The translations under genes were made by a program, and so were the position numbers. The notes beneath the pieces were generated by a model. The model saw nothing but the letters and a program-made list of their open reading frames with translations. It ran no database searches and was not told the DNA's origin. From Phylloscopus collybita (taxonomy: Eukaryota; Chordata; Aves; Passeriformes; Phylloscopidae), in NCBI GenBank assembly GCA_027886175.1, contig JAJNNQ010000075.1, positions 81,199,001 to 81,263,000 on the forward strand: 64,000 bases of DNA, in the 5' to 3' direction. Below, in pieces: positions 11,626-22,230 of the stretch (position 1 is its first letter; each line of letters opens with the position of its first letter).

Positions 11626-13736
11626 TTACATAGTATATATCATTATAAGCAAGTTTCTAGCCCTCTGAGTCCCCGTGTTGATGTGAACCTGAAGTTGCAC
11701 CACTCTTGTTCACTTTGATGAGAAATTTGGTGCTCTTGTTTTATTTTTTGTTCTTTCACTGTAATAATTAGATTTTTGGATCCAACTGGGATTATCACAT
11801 TGTACCTCTGTACTTTAAAGGTGCAATATTGGAAAATTACCAGACCATAAGAAAAGATGAGACTTAAGTTCTATTTGCAATTATATTAACTTAGGTGATG
11901 TACTGGAAATGAAGAAACTTTCCTTGATGCAGAACTGCATGTCTTGGATTATCTAAGACACTGGGGTTTTTTCACTGTGAGAAGCTCAGCCACCCAAAAA
12001 CTTTTCTGCATTTCAGTAATTCTGCTTCTTTTTTCATAGTTAGATTGTTTTTTGAAGTACCTACAGAGCAGCCACAATGCCACTGCCAAGTTAATCTAAA
12101 AGGGTCTCCAGCCATCACCATCAGCAATTGCTGTAGAATAGAGAATACGTTTTTTGTGCCCTACTAAAACTGAATACACCTGGCTCTATTTCACAGTTGC
12201 CTAATACCACATGCTGTAGTGAATAACTGTGTTTTTCTATCTGCAGAAAGATGTGCATAAATGCACACACGCAAGTTAGTTTATGATAATCTCACTTTTT
12301 CAGACATCTGCCGTAATGATCCCAGATCCCCAACAGCTTCTGAAGTTTGTTTCAGTTTAGGTAGTGTTCAGTTTATTGAAGACACAGACACAGTCTGAAC
12401 TTTACGTGCCTCTGGAGTCTGAAAAAGGCAGCTGCAGCTTTCTCAAGATGTTCAGTACTTCCTGCTATGAGGCCTGATTCCCTACCTGCACATGAGTAAG
12501 AAGAGCTGCACATGAATAAAAACTCAACCTCTGTAAACAATTGTTTCTTCTGCAAAAAAAAAAAAAAAGAAAAAAGAAAATCAAAAATGGGATCAGCCTT
12601 AGGGATGCAGTGGTCCTGAACAGAAAGATACTCCTGCAGAAAATGCAACCCAACAATAGCAATCAGGACAATGCCTTCAGCTTTCTCCACTCCCTGCACC
12701 TTCATATCTCATTGTGACTATACAGAACTCTTCATATTTTTGAAAGCTGTATCCTTTCTGCAGAGACCTCCGTCACACATTTCTAAGATCAAGGAAACAG
12801 GAGAGTGGTTTTGAGGGTACATTGTTGTAAGAGCCTTTGTACTTTTCTGTAGAATATCCAATTGATCTACACACTGCAAAGTTATCTGGCTGATGAGTGA
12901 AGTGTTGAGGAGTTAGCCCTAATTCATCTCTCTTGACTTACACAGGTAACCTGGGCCTGGAACTTTACCTTCCTCACTCCTATTTTGACAGATTTCTCTG
13001 ATGTGCTTGAATGAGGGGCTTGGCCTGCCTAGGTTCTCTCTGTAGTCAAAAGGAAGTGTAACTTCAATTTTCTGAATCTTTCAGTATTATTGAGTTGGAA
13101 AACAGGAGATTAAGATACCTAAATTGTATTTTATTTTCCTTAGGTAAGTGCTTTAAGTAAAGAGGATTAAATGAAATCTTTGGAGCAAAGCAGTGATGGA
13201 GATCCTAACTGTTCAGTGTTCAGTGCCAGCTAACAGCCTCTGTTAAGTAGAATAAAATGCTATTGGAGCTTTCTTCAGACTTCTCATGCTCTTAACAATG
13301 CCTTTCCTAAAGCCAGCTCAGTTCCCAAGACTGAGCCACAAGGCTGGCCAAGCCCTAATGAGAAGCCATACCTCTGTCATGTGGTCCTTGCCAGTTCTGG
13401 ACTCTCAAAAGCCCTTCTGGGTGTCTTCTTATATCCCCTGGGCAAACTTAATTGCTGTTTTGGACATTGAGGGTAGCAGGGATGTATTCTGGAGGGATGT
13501 CATTACACAAATAATTTATCTTGAATCTTTACTTCTGGGCAATTTTCCAGATACCAAGCTATTTGAGTTGAAAGTTTTGCTGCACCTGGCACATTGAAAT
13601 GGTGGGTAGTGAAAAAGGCAGGTACCTAAATGTGCTGTGCTATGTAACTGTAGCCAGCAGACAGCATGGAGGCAGAAGCTCGTCATGGAGATGTAGCTTC
13701 ATTCGGACATTCCTCATCCCTATGATTTTTGTAAAA
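11626..13736. other. Stretch without a recognised gene
   Basis: A 103-codon frame at 13286-13597 and a 110-codon minus-strand frame at 12373-12705 are open but have no recognised domain and no supporting splice or start context. An A14 run lies near 12554. No named repeat was found before the solo LTR. Confidence 0.5.
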
Positions 13737-13741
13737 CTATG
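13737..13741. repeat. Target-site duplication of solo LTR, left copy
   Basis: CTATG immediately before the LTR's TGTCTTGG end. The same five bases follow the LTR at 14467-14471. A 5-bp duplication is the size usual for class III (ERVL-type) and some class I elements. Confidence 0.85.
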
Positions 13742-13882
13742 TGTCTTGGGTTGTGGAGCCGGGTTTTGTATATTCTATTTACATCTGTTTTGGGGCCTGA
13801 TGACCCACCTTGATAGGCCATTGTTACCTTCCCCAGCCTGTGCGGTGCATTTGCATTTCTATACATCTCATGCCCTGGCGGT

Positions 13883-13914
13883 GGGGGGTGGGGGGGAGGG
13901 GGGGTGGCCGGGGG
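13883..13914 (+). other. G-quadruplex motif in LTR
   Basis: Runs of 6, 7, 7 and 5 G are separated by one, one and five bases (T, A, TGGCC). This satisfies the usual intramolecular G4 pattern with very short loops. It lies directly upstream of the minisatellite, in what would be U3. Confidence 0.85.
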
Positions 13915-13920
13915 TTGGCG

Positions 13921-14008
13921 GTTCGGCCCTGCTGCAGGAGTGGTTCGGCCCTGCTGCAGGAGTGGTTCGGCCCTGCTGCAGGAGTGGTTCGGCCCTGCTG
14001 CAGGAGCG
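13921..14008 (+). repeat. Minisatellite, four 22-bp units, inside LTR
   Basis: Units start at 13921, 13943, 13965 and 13987. The first three are identical. The fourth differs only near its end (GAGCG for GAGTG). Each contains TTCGGCCCTGCTGCAGGAG, with one CpG and a PstI-type CTGCAG. Near identity implies recent expansion. Confidence 0.95.
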
Positions 14009-14315
14009 GGGTGCTCGGCGCTTCCTTCGCGCGGTGTGGCAAGAGCTTCTTTGTCTCCTGTGCTCGCCATCCTGTCTCCCTCCTCACCGTCCCTGAACTG
14101 GTTTCTTCGCAGAATCATCTCTGCTCCAACAGGATCACGTCTGCCACTCCAGAAGTGTTTGGACTGTTTACGTTTGGACTGTTATCAACATCCTGAATCA
14201 CAGGGTCAGATTGAAACTCTGACTTTGTCAGGGTTTTCTTCTAAAATTATTGTTTATTTGTTTGGTTGGTTGGGTGGTTTTGTTTCCTATCATATTTGTA
14301 TTGTTAATACCTCCT

Positions 14316-14321
14316 AGTAAA
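14316..14321 (+). promoter_or_regulatory. AGTAAA poly(A)-type hexamer in LTR
   Basis: A variant polyadenylation hexamer about 150 bp before the LTR's right end, as expected for an R/U5 boundary. AGTAAA is a known weaker variant. Confidence 0.4.
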
Positions 14322-14466
14322 GAACTGTTATTCCTATTCCCAACATTTTTGCCTGAGAGCCCTTGATTGCAAAATTATAATTCGTCGGGGTGCGAGGGGT
14401 TGGTATTCTCCATCCTAGGGGAACCTCAGTTTCCCTGGCAGATACCTGTCTTTCCAAACCAAGACA

Positions 14467-14471
14467 CTATG
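14467..14471. repeat. Target-site duplication of solo LTR, right copy
   Basis: CTATG directly after CCAAGACA, matching 13737-13741. Confidence 0.85.
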
Positions 14472-14608
14472 AAAACTGTCTAACCTTCACCTGTAATACT
14501 TCTTTGGGTGTACATTTTATTTTTCTTTTTTTTTTTTTCCTTAAAATAATTTATGTAAGTTTCTAGACATTAATTGAATTTGAGTCAACAGCATTATGCT
14601 TACATGGG

Positions 14609-14990
14609 AATCACAGAATCATAGTAAATAAAGTCTCAAGGGATCATCTAATACATCTTATTGCCCAAAGGCAAGATCAACTATGACTAAATTATTCTTG
14701 ACAGATTTTTGTCTCACTAGTTTTTGAAAATTTCCAGTGGCAGAAGTTTGCACGTTCTCCCTTGACAGTGTACATTAGTGCTCTGCTATGCCTATAGCTG
14801 AAAAGGTTTCTCCCAATTGCCAACCCAAATCTTTCTTGCTGTCATTTGAACCCATTTCTTCCTGTTCTATCTGCAAGGAATAAATAGAAAACTTATTCTA
14901 TTCAAAAACTTTTGGGTTCTGAAAATTATAGTTTTACTCTGTCTGAATATTCTCTAAATTTATAAGCAGCATACCTGTTTATCTCTTCAG
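14609..14990 (-). mobile_element. Ancient CR1 LINE 3' fragment, antisense
   Basis: It starts with AATCACAGAATCATAG, the reverse complement of a CR1 3' end. It continues with the diverged CR1 3' region, with recognisable pieces such as TTGACAGATTTTTGTCTCAC and GAACCCATTTCTTCCTGTTC. The high divergence fits an old, amniote-wide CR1 subfamily rather than a recent avian one. Confidence 0.75.
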
Positions 14991-15059
14991 CTATGATACC
15001 TTCCACTTCTTATCCATTATCAGATGCATTATCACATTATCAGCTACCTTTTATCAGAA

Positions 15060-15740
15060 AACCTAATCAGACTGACCTGATATAATTTCTTCTTTACAAA
15101 TCTGTGCTGGATGTTACTTCCCAACTTATTCTTGAGTGTTAAAACCAGATTTTTCTTTTGTTGGTTGGTTGGTTGGTTGGTTGGTTGGTTTGTTGTTAGT
15201 AGTTTTTAAAACATAATAATTGTTTTGTCTATCTATATGTATATATAATCTATATCTACCTATATTTTATGTTACTTTATGTTACTAGGAACTCTGAAAG
15301 TCTGATCCATTATTTCCTGGTTTGTGCTTCCTCCCACCTCTCCCTTTACAGATCAGTACTCTGCTTTTTCTGAGTGTCCTGAAAATGTACCCATTTGCCA
15401 AATGTTCTCATAGATAAGTGCAATACTATTTGAACATGTTTCAGATACTCCTTAGGGGTTCTAGACTAATTTTTTTTTGTTCAATTTAGTTTCAACAAAG
15501 CGTCTACAAGGAGTCTCTAAGCAGTTCTTCTGTATTGAACTGAGTTCTTATCCCACTGTGAATGAGGCTAGTCAGCCACCTGATCACAGCTAATGTTTTT
15601 CTAGTGAAACTTAGAAACAAAACTTCTCAGATCTTCCATCATTCTTACCTTACCTTCCTCAATAATGTTAAGTCTTCTGAAAAGCACGTAATCTCATCCT
15701 TCTAATGAGGTGTTAACTATCTCAGCTAGGAACGAACATT
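15060..15740 (-). mobile_element. Probable further part of the same ancient CR1, antisense
   Basis: Segments near 15080-15135 (TACAAATCTGTGCTGGATGT) and 15310-15440 resemble, in correct order, the antisense of the more 5' part of CR1 ORF2. This would make 14609-15740 one decayed CR1 copy with deletions and a microsatellite inside it. No open reverse-transcriptase frame remains. The match is weak and needs a profile search. Confidence 0.4.
15160..15191. repeat. (TTGG)n microsatellite
   Basis: Nearly eight perfect TTGG units inside the ancient CR1 region. Confidence 0.95.
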
Positions 15741-18700
15741 TTCCTCATTGTGCATAGAAACCTCTGTGCTGATTTCTAAGACATATGACTTTAATAAGCT
15801 GATACCGAAAATCTGAGTTGCCTCTTATGCTTGCTGACTGCCAAATGTTACAAATGTCCCCAGACAATATATCCAGCTTTCTTCTGACAGCTTGTATAAT
15901 ATATGAAATATTAGCCATAGAAAGCATCACGTGACATCAAAAGTTATTTTGCAGTATGGAAATGAACCAAATTAAGACTCAAGTTTAAAAAGAGTTGTTT
16001 GAATATTATGTTCAACATTTGTGCAAGTAGCCACCTGTATTTTCTGATGTGCTTGAAGCTCTGAAAGGCTCCCTGTTCTGTTGCAGTGGAAAACCATACA
16101 AAGTAATCAGTTGGTGTTTTAGTCAACTCACATACTGAAGGAGGGACAGTGCCTGAGAACCTGATGGATCATGGGAATCAATCTGACTAGAGGTTCAGAG
16201 TTGTCTTCCTTTTCCAAAATGAATAATGGACTCAAACCTCTGCTGACACAAAACCTGGGAAATGAAGCAGCAAACTCTCTGTGAGAATGAGTGAAACATG
16301 GCATTTGCTCTGACCAAAACATCAAGTTCACCTTTTTTATCAGTACTTTTTTATTCTTTCTCAAAGTGCTGTCTGGTCTCTATTGGACCCAGAGCCAGAG
16401 AAAACAGGCATAGTGATTATTCTAGGAGACCATTTTGAAATACTAACTTTTCCTTTCTATTTGTGTTTCTTCCTGATCTCACCAGAAAGATACATTATAT
16501 TAATCCAATATTATTTATTCTGTCTAGTCCTTGAAAGGGGCTTAAGTAAGAGGACAGAAGAGAAAAAATTTCAGTAATTTTTGATTTATCCATACTGCTT
16601 TGTTTGCCCAAGACTTCTCATAAAAGATGTATTTAATTCTGTCTTAAAAAAATTCAAGCAGGCTTGTAGAGCCTGATTAAAATGAAATTTTCAAACAAAA
16701 GTTCAGAAGGATAAGGTCCCATTTAGGAGGGGAATTTCATCAGAGTAGTGTTCTCAGATATTAATTTTATGGCTTATTAAAAAACACTTCTTTGAAATCT
16801 GACAGTGTTTATGCAAAATTGCTTTTCCCAGTGGATGGGTCATATCTTAAATATTTAACTTTTGTCTACTTTGTATTAATTTAGGATAAACATAGTGTGT
16901 GGTATAAGTCTCGATTTTATTTTTTTTTTTCTGTGTTCAAAGACTTGAGGAATTCACTAAAGATTTATTTTCTGGGAGGAAAAACCTGCTTTTCATCATC
17001 TAGTAACTCGGATCCCATAAAAAAGTTCAACGCATGACAGAATCTCAACTCCTAATCTTCGTTGGCAAGGTAGAATCCAAATAACATAAACCATGGTTCC
17101 TTGGTTTTTCAACGAAATTTAAGTGGTTTATATTAATTATACATAAACTAGCATGCCAAGACTTCAATGATACTGAAGACTTGCTGCAGCAAAAAAGATT
17201 TCAGAGAGACAGAGGGACATTCAAAATTCACTGCCAGGGTTCAGCACTCCAGAGTAGATTGGAGTGATTCCGTGGATATACTGTCTCAGTATATAGGAAA
17301 GGCAAGATGTGAAAGATTATTTTTCCAAAACCAATTAAACACAGTGAGTTTGAAATTTGCTGACATGCGCTGAAGTTTGATGGTTTCCATTCTTTTGGTG
17401 CACTTTAAAAATCTGGCCCTGAAAAGATTTAAGTAACAGCACATTCAGTCCTATCTGTGCTCAGCCAGTCAATCAAATTTCAATTGGTGGCCAAACTGTG
17501 AAGAAGGAACTTGATATTGTGTGGTATCAGCAAAATCAAGATGGAATTGATTGTATTATAAGGATATGGAGAAATAGGGATCTTGGACTTGGGGAATAAA
17601 AGCAGATAAAAGAGGAAGTAGATGTGGACTTAGACACTGTGAAATAGGAAAGGGTGTAGAAAGCCATAGAATGAGTCATGCAATGAAAGGGAGACCTGAA
17701 GGAGTGAGAAATAGAAAATACAGAAATTAATAGCTCATTAAAAAAATAAATGAATGAGCCACAGAGAAAATTCTGGTACAATCTTGGAAAAAAGGAAATA
17801 GGAGAATCGTGTAAACTGTAGTCATTCTGGTAAATATGGAGACATTATAGTCGCCTGGCACACATTCTGTGAAGTAAATTAACAAAGTCTTAGAATGTAT
17901 CTGTTAATACTGTTTTTTCCTCAAGATATTTCCAGTTTTAAGAAGTATTCAAATATTTTTTTGTTCATTGAGTGCATTATCCATCATGAAAGTGTAGTAT
18001 TTGTAAAGTTCATGGAAAATGTAATTCTAAATGTATGCAGTTCTAGTTTGAAATGAAAAGCAGAATTCTAATTCAATTTCTGAGTTAGTAAGTTCAAAGG
18101 CCACCCACAAGAGGTCCTGAAGACTGAGGAAATGAAAGCCATTTAAACAAATAGTAGTATGAAACTGGCATGGAGAGTAAGGTCATCCTGATGGCTGTTT
18201 CTGTATGTCTGTTCTGGCACACAGTTATATAATAGTTTATACACTAGCAGTCAAATTAAAGCCAACAAGAGTACACAAATTATAATGCTTGTTTTCTGAT
18301 ATGAACATAGGAGAATACTGCTCACTGGATATGCAAAATCCATCTTAATTAATCATCATTACTTCCTATTTCAGGTTAATAATCATATGAGGCATCAATA
18401 GATTTGGCTGTTGTTTTACATACCTATGATATTTACCCAAATGCTTTCAGTGGCCCTCTTCCTGACTTGAGTCTTGCTTTTATTTGAAGCTGTACAGAGT
18501 TCAATGCCTGCAACAAAGCATTTCCAATTTAATTGGAAGATAAAGGGATAAAGAAAGATAAAGTGATCACACTTTATATTTGGGGCAGGAGCTGAAATAA
18601 GCCCAGTATCCTGATTTCACAATTGCAAACTAATGCTGCCTGTGCTCTCTTGCATGAATTTTTGCATTGGATACATTCTTTATTCTTTCAACTGTTCAGT

Positions 18701-19002
18701 GTAAAATCCTGTTCTCCTGCACTGGTGACACTCTAAAGGTTTTCTTTCTCTGAGAGATGTTTCCTGGATGTCAGGAAAGGAAATTGAAGCAGCAAAAATG
18801 TTTTTGCACACATCATTGCTGCTCAGTCATTTTAGCTCCTGACCTCACCCTACTCAATTAAGAAATCCTTGGAGCCTCAAGATAGCATCTGACTTGCGAA
18901 GTACTGGGTGATTTCTGCTTCATTTGCTGTTCATAGTGCCTTAACAGGAAAGCATGCTTCACAAATTAGGAGGACTGTGGAGACTGTTCTTGTGCGTCTA
19001 TA
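15741..19002. other. AT-rich stretch without a recognised gene
   Basis: All open frames are shorter than 82 codons and unrecognised. The + strand at about 17540-17770 is strongly purine-rich (long A/G stretches), which produces the Ser/Phe-rich minus-strand frame there. No repeat family was identified. Confidence 0.55.
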
Positions 19003-19064
19003 GGCACACACAGCTCGCACAGCCATGCGCGCACACGTGCGTGTGCATGCGGACACACGTGCCA
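19003..19064. repeat. Alternating purine-pyrimidine (Z-DNA-prone) tract
   Basis: A CA/CG/TG-rich stretch. Bases 19024-19051 alternate pyrimidine and purine without a break (28 bp) and include CGCGC and a CACGTG E-box at 19034-19039. It is unusually CpG-dense for this AT-rich neighbourhood. GCACACG and CGTGTGC at 19031-19046 form a short inverted repeat. Confidence 0.8.
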
Positions 19065-22000
19065 TGGCTCAATTCAGTCTGCGTCCCTGCAGCCTGATAA
19101 AGACACAGAGTTTATCAAATGCTTCATGCTGTCTGTTAGAACTAAAGGTGGAGGCACAATGAATTCTGTGTTTACGCACTTATGTGTGAAAATACGTTTG
19201 AATGCACAGAGATATATCTGACTGAGTAATGTATTTTCATTGGCACGTGGGTGTGTACCTAAATGTATGTGTATGCACTCTCTAGACACAGCTGACCGTG
19301 CTTGGGTCCAGCAGACACTTTAAGGTTTGAAAGAATGTGACTAAGCACAGAAATAACTTAGATGTAAAACTCACTTGGGGAGGAAAGAGAGATTTTTAAT
19401 ATTTTTTAACAGCTAAAAATGGGCTCTGTTAAAAGAATGCAGTTATTCTGTGAATAAGGGAACAGTGAGCTGAATATAATTCCAAGCCACATGGCAGACA
19501 ATATGCATCCCACAGAGGGAGAAGGTAACATTGAAGGGCTGCAGCACTTTTATCTTATCTAGCAATTGACTGGCTTTGGGCTTCATGTTACTAATTTCTC
19601 TTTCCACATCTCACCCCTAGTCTCATACAATGGATAAGAACTCTAAGCAAATGCTTTCTTCTTTGATCACATAATTTTCTTCAAGAGCCTTACACAGGAT
19701 AAAGGGTGAATAAAGTCCATCAGAGATAATAACAGAACACTGAAAACAGAAGCATCATCTTCATGTAAGGTTTTCTTCCTCAAACAGCGTGGCATCAATT
19801 TAGAAAATACAGTGATGGCAGGAGGCAAGGACGGGGCATGTGCCCCCATATTTGCAGTAAGTTGGCCTCTTGTTGGATAGGCAAGCTGCCAAAGGTTGAT
19901 CACAGAGAGCAGAATTGCAAATGACTATGCAATTGCAACCCTATTGCACTAATGAGAACCCAAACACCACCTTGCCTGGAAACTTGCAATTATTGCTGCT
20001 GGATCAGACCCCAAAAATGCTGCTGACACAATATACTTTAAATTACATGTTTATGTTCCAGAAAATAGGTCCTCTGGAGAAAACACTGAACTGACCTTCA
20101 GACCATAAACCCGTGTCCTCTTGCCCTTAGTAGTGATGGAATTGATCCCAGAAGCCTTTTTAATCTTACTGTTCATCTCACATTTTACTCTTTCTCCTTT
20201 TGAGAGCTATGGCATAACAAAAAGAAGTTGGAGAAGATTTGACGTGAGACTGCTGGTAAATAACTCTGATTTTTAAGAAATTAGTTTTGAAGGAAAAAAA
20301 AAAAAAACAGTGAAAAGGAACAGCTCACCTTTCTGTTTTTCTCCTGTACTGAAGGAAAACCATAGCAGTCTCAGCCTTGGACATCCTAAGACAATAAAAT
20401 TCAGCTCAGTTCAACTGAGTGCAGTGCTACTTCACCATCCTGAGCCCTAAAGTACACAAATTCCTTCTTTGTCCTTTCCTTCATTTTCCTCATGCCTGTC
20501 ATGACATTAATCTCTTATGCTTCTTTTTCCTTTATATCTCATTTTCTTGTCAAATTAACGTGACAAGTGCAATATTTCAGTAACTGCTATCAATTTTGCT
20601 TATTATGCTTAATTTTTAAGTGCTCGTTTGTGTGTTTTTTTCCAGGCACATCCAAAGTTCCAGTTCCTAGAGGTGGGTTAGGGAAAAAAATAAGTTGCTT
20701 ATCTTTTTCTTTATGAAGAATTTGAAATCTACTTGACTCTTAAGGGAAACATATCTTCAGATAAATATAGAACTTTTTTTCTTCTAACCTCCTATTGCTT
20801 TTGGAATTATGAATTAATTCTCTCTCACACTGATACTGAGCAGTAAAATCAGGAAAAGAAAGATGAGGTCCTTGAATTCAGAGACATATTTATGGTAAAA
20901 CTGGGAAAAAATGCCAGAGGTATTAAGGCTTTTTTTGTCACCCCAGTCTCTAAATTCAAGCCCACATCAGTGTTCACCAGGAGCAAAAGTTGGTTAAACA
21001 TAAAAACTGCAAGCAGCAGTGATCTACATGGAATCACCATAAGAATGGTATGCACAGCTAGTAGGGAGTACTGTCCTAACTAATTAGGCTTCCCTCTCAT
21101 TTGGGCTAATTATCTTGCACACTAAATTTATGTCCCTAAGTTATTTCCAGCTCTAGACCTAACTTTTTAATCCAATTTGGAGAATTCTCCCCCATGGTAT
21201 GTTGCACAGCTTAAGTACTGCTTACAACACCAAAGTATGCAGCCAGATACCATCTCCTTGCTCTTCCACTTTGGACATCAGCATTCTTCCCTTTGGGGGG
21301 TTTTTAAAAACCTGTACTTGGGAATGCTGCAGGAAATCAGTAGAACCACCTGTTTGGCTGTCTCTGTGGACAGAGCCTTACACAAGGTGTGCTACTAAAA
21401 TGTAAATAATAAATAAGGTTCTTTCCCTGTGGACTCAGTTGTATGACCTACTAATGTAAAAGTGGTTTTAAGGATGCCTTTGTTGTGTATGTTGTTTCAA
21501 AATTATATAAAGACTGTCCTGAAAGAAAAAGTTGCAGTTCAAAACTAATTTTAGCCAATGCTGGAAGTATTTTGGGGTTTTTTCTGGACCTGAATTTTGC
21601 TTTGTCATCAAGTTAACAAATATCTTTAAAATGTTCAAAGGAAGAGTTAAATCAGAGAAGAGAAAAAGACAGATTAGAGTAAGCAGACAAATATCAATAC
21701 AAGTATGTCCATATGTGTGTGCATGAACACACATGTATTTATACATGTGTGCGTAAACTATAGGCAGTGTCTGTAAAACCGAACTAGAAATTTCAATCTT
21801 GGCCTGTGTCACTCCTCTTAAGGACAATCTGTCAAGTAGAATGCAAAAACAGTTTTATAGCTCTCCAATCACTTTTCTAATGCCTGCTTACCTATAGCCT
21901 TGAGGGAAGTGAAATCTTCACAGACTGTCTATATGAGCAAAGAGAAACTGACTTGTTCAATTGTGCTTTTATTATTTTGTAGAATAAGTTTCTTGGACTA

Positions 22001-22149
22001 GCTGACAAATTGTGGGAGAGTAAATGGAAAGATTCATTTAGGCCAAGAGGTATTTCTTTAAAGAGGATAAAAATCAAGTTCCCCTACCACAAACAGAAAA
22101 TATAGTCATCAGAAAAATGTCAAAACAATGCAAAAACAGAAACATATTA
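19065..22149. other. AT-rich stretch without a recognised gene
   Basis: Short frames only. A segment at about 20961-21048 is open and follows a good pyrimidine-rich CAG acceptor-like site, but its donor is only moderate and its translation is not recognised, so it is not called. An A14 run lies at about 20295. Confidence 0.5.
21728..21751. repeat. Perfect inverted repeat, 10-bp arms
   Basis: CACACATGTA (21728-21737) and TACATGTGTG (21742-21751) are perfect complements around a TTTA loop, within a TG/CA-rich stretch. Confidence 0.9.
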
Positions 22150-22230
22150 AAAACCAACAACAAACAAAACCAAATTAACAAAAAAAACCAACAACAACAA
22201 CAACAAAACCACCACCAACAACAATAAAAA
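22150..22230. repeat. CAA/CAAA-rich low-complexity tract
   Basis: Almost only A and C on the + strand, with (CAA)n at 22190-22205 and CCACCACCAACAACAA next to it. Confidence 0.9.

Larger units (their letters stand above)
13742..14466 (+). mobile_element. Complete solo LTR of an endogenous retrovirus
   Basis: The 725-bp element begins TGTCTTGG and ends CCAAGACA, a perfect 8-bp terminal inverted repeat. It is flanked by the duplication CTATG on both sides. With both ends intact, direct duplications and no internal coding region, it is a solo LTR left by recombination between two LTRs. Orientation is set by an AGTAAA hexamer at 14316-14321 followed by T-rich and G/T-rich sequence. The left half contains a G-quadruplex run and a 22-bp minisatellite, and CpGs are well kept, which suggests a fairly recent insertion. 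The 165-codon open frame at 13599-14096 starts outside the LTR and is not a gene. Class III is likely from the duplication length but not proven. Confidence 0.92.

Noticed and set aside
13599..14096. 165-codon + strand frame with a repeated Gly-Pro-Ala-Ala-Gly-Val-Val-Arg-Pro-type segment
   Set aside because: It runs from flanking DNA into the solo LTR and translates the 22-bp minisatellite. All frames across it, on both strands, are open for the same reason.
20961..21048. Exon-like open segment after a good acceptor with an ATG|GTATGC end
   Set aside because: Phase does not link to any neighbour and composition does not rise above the flanks.
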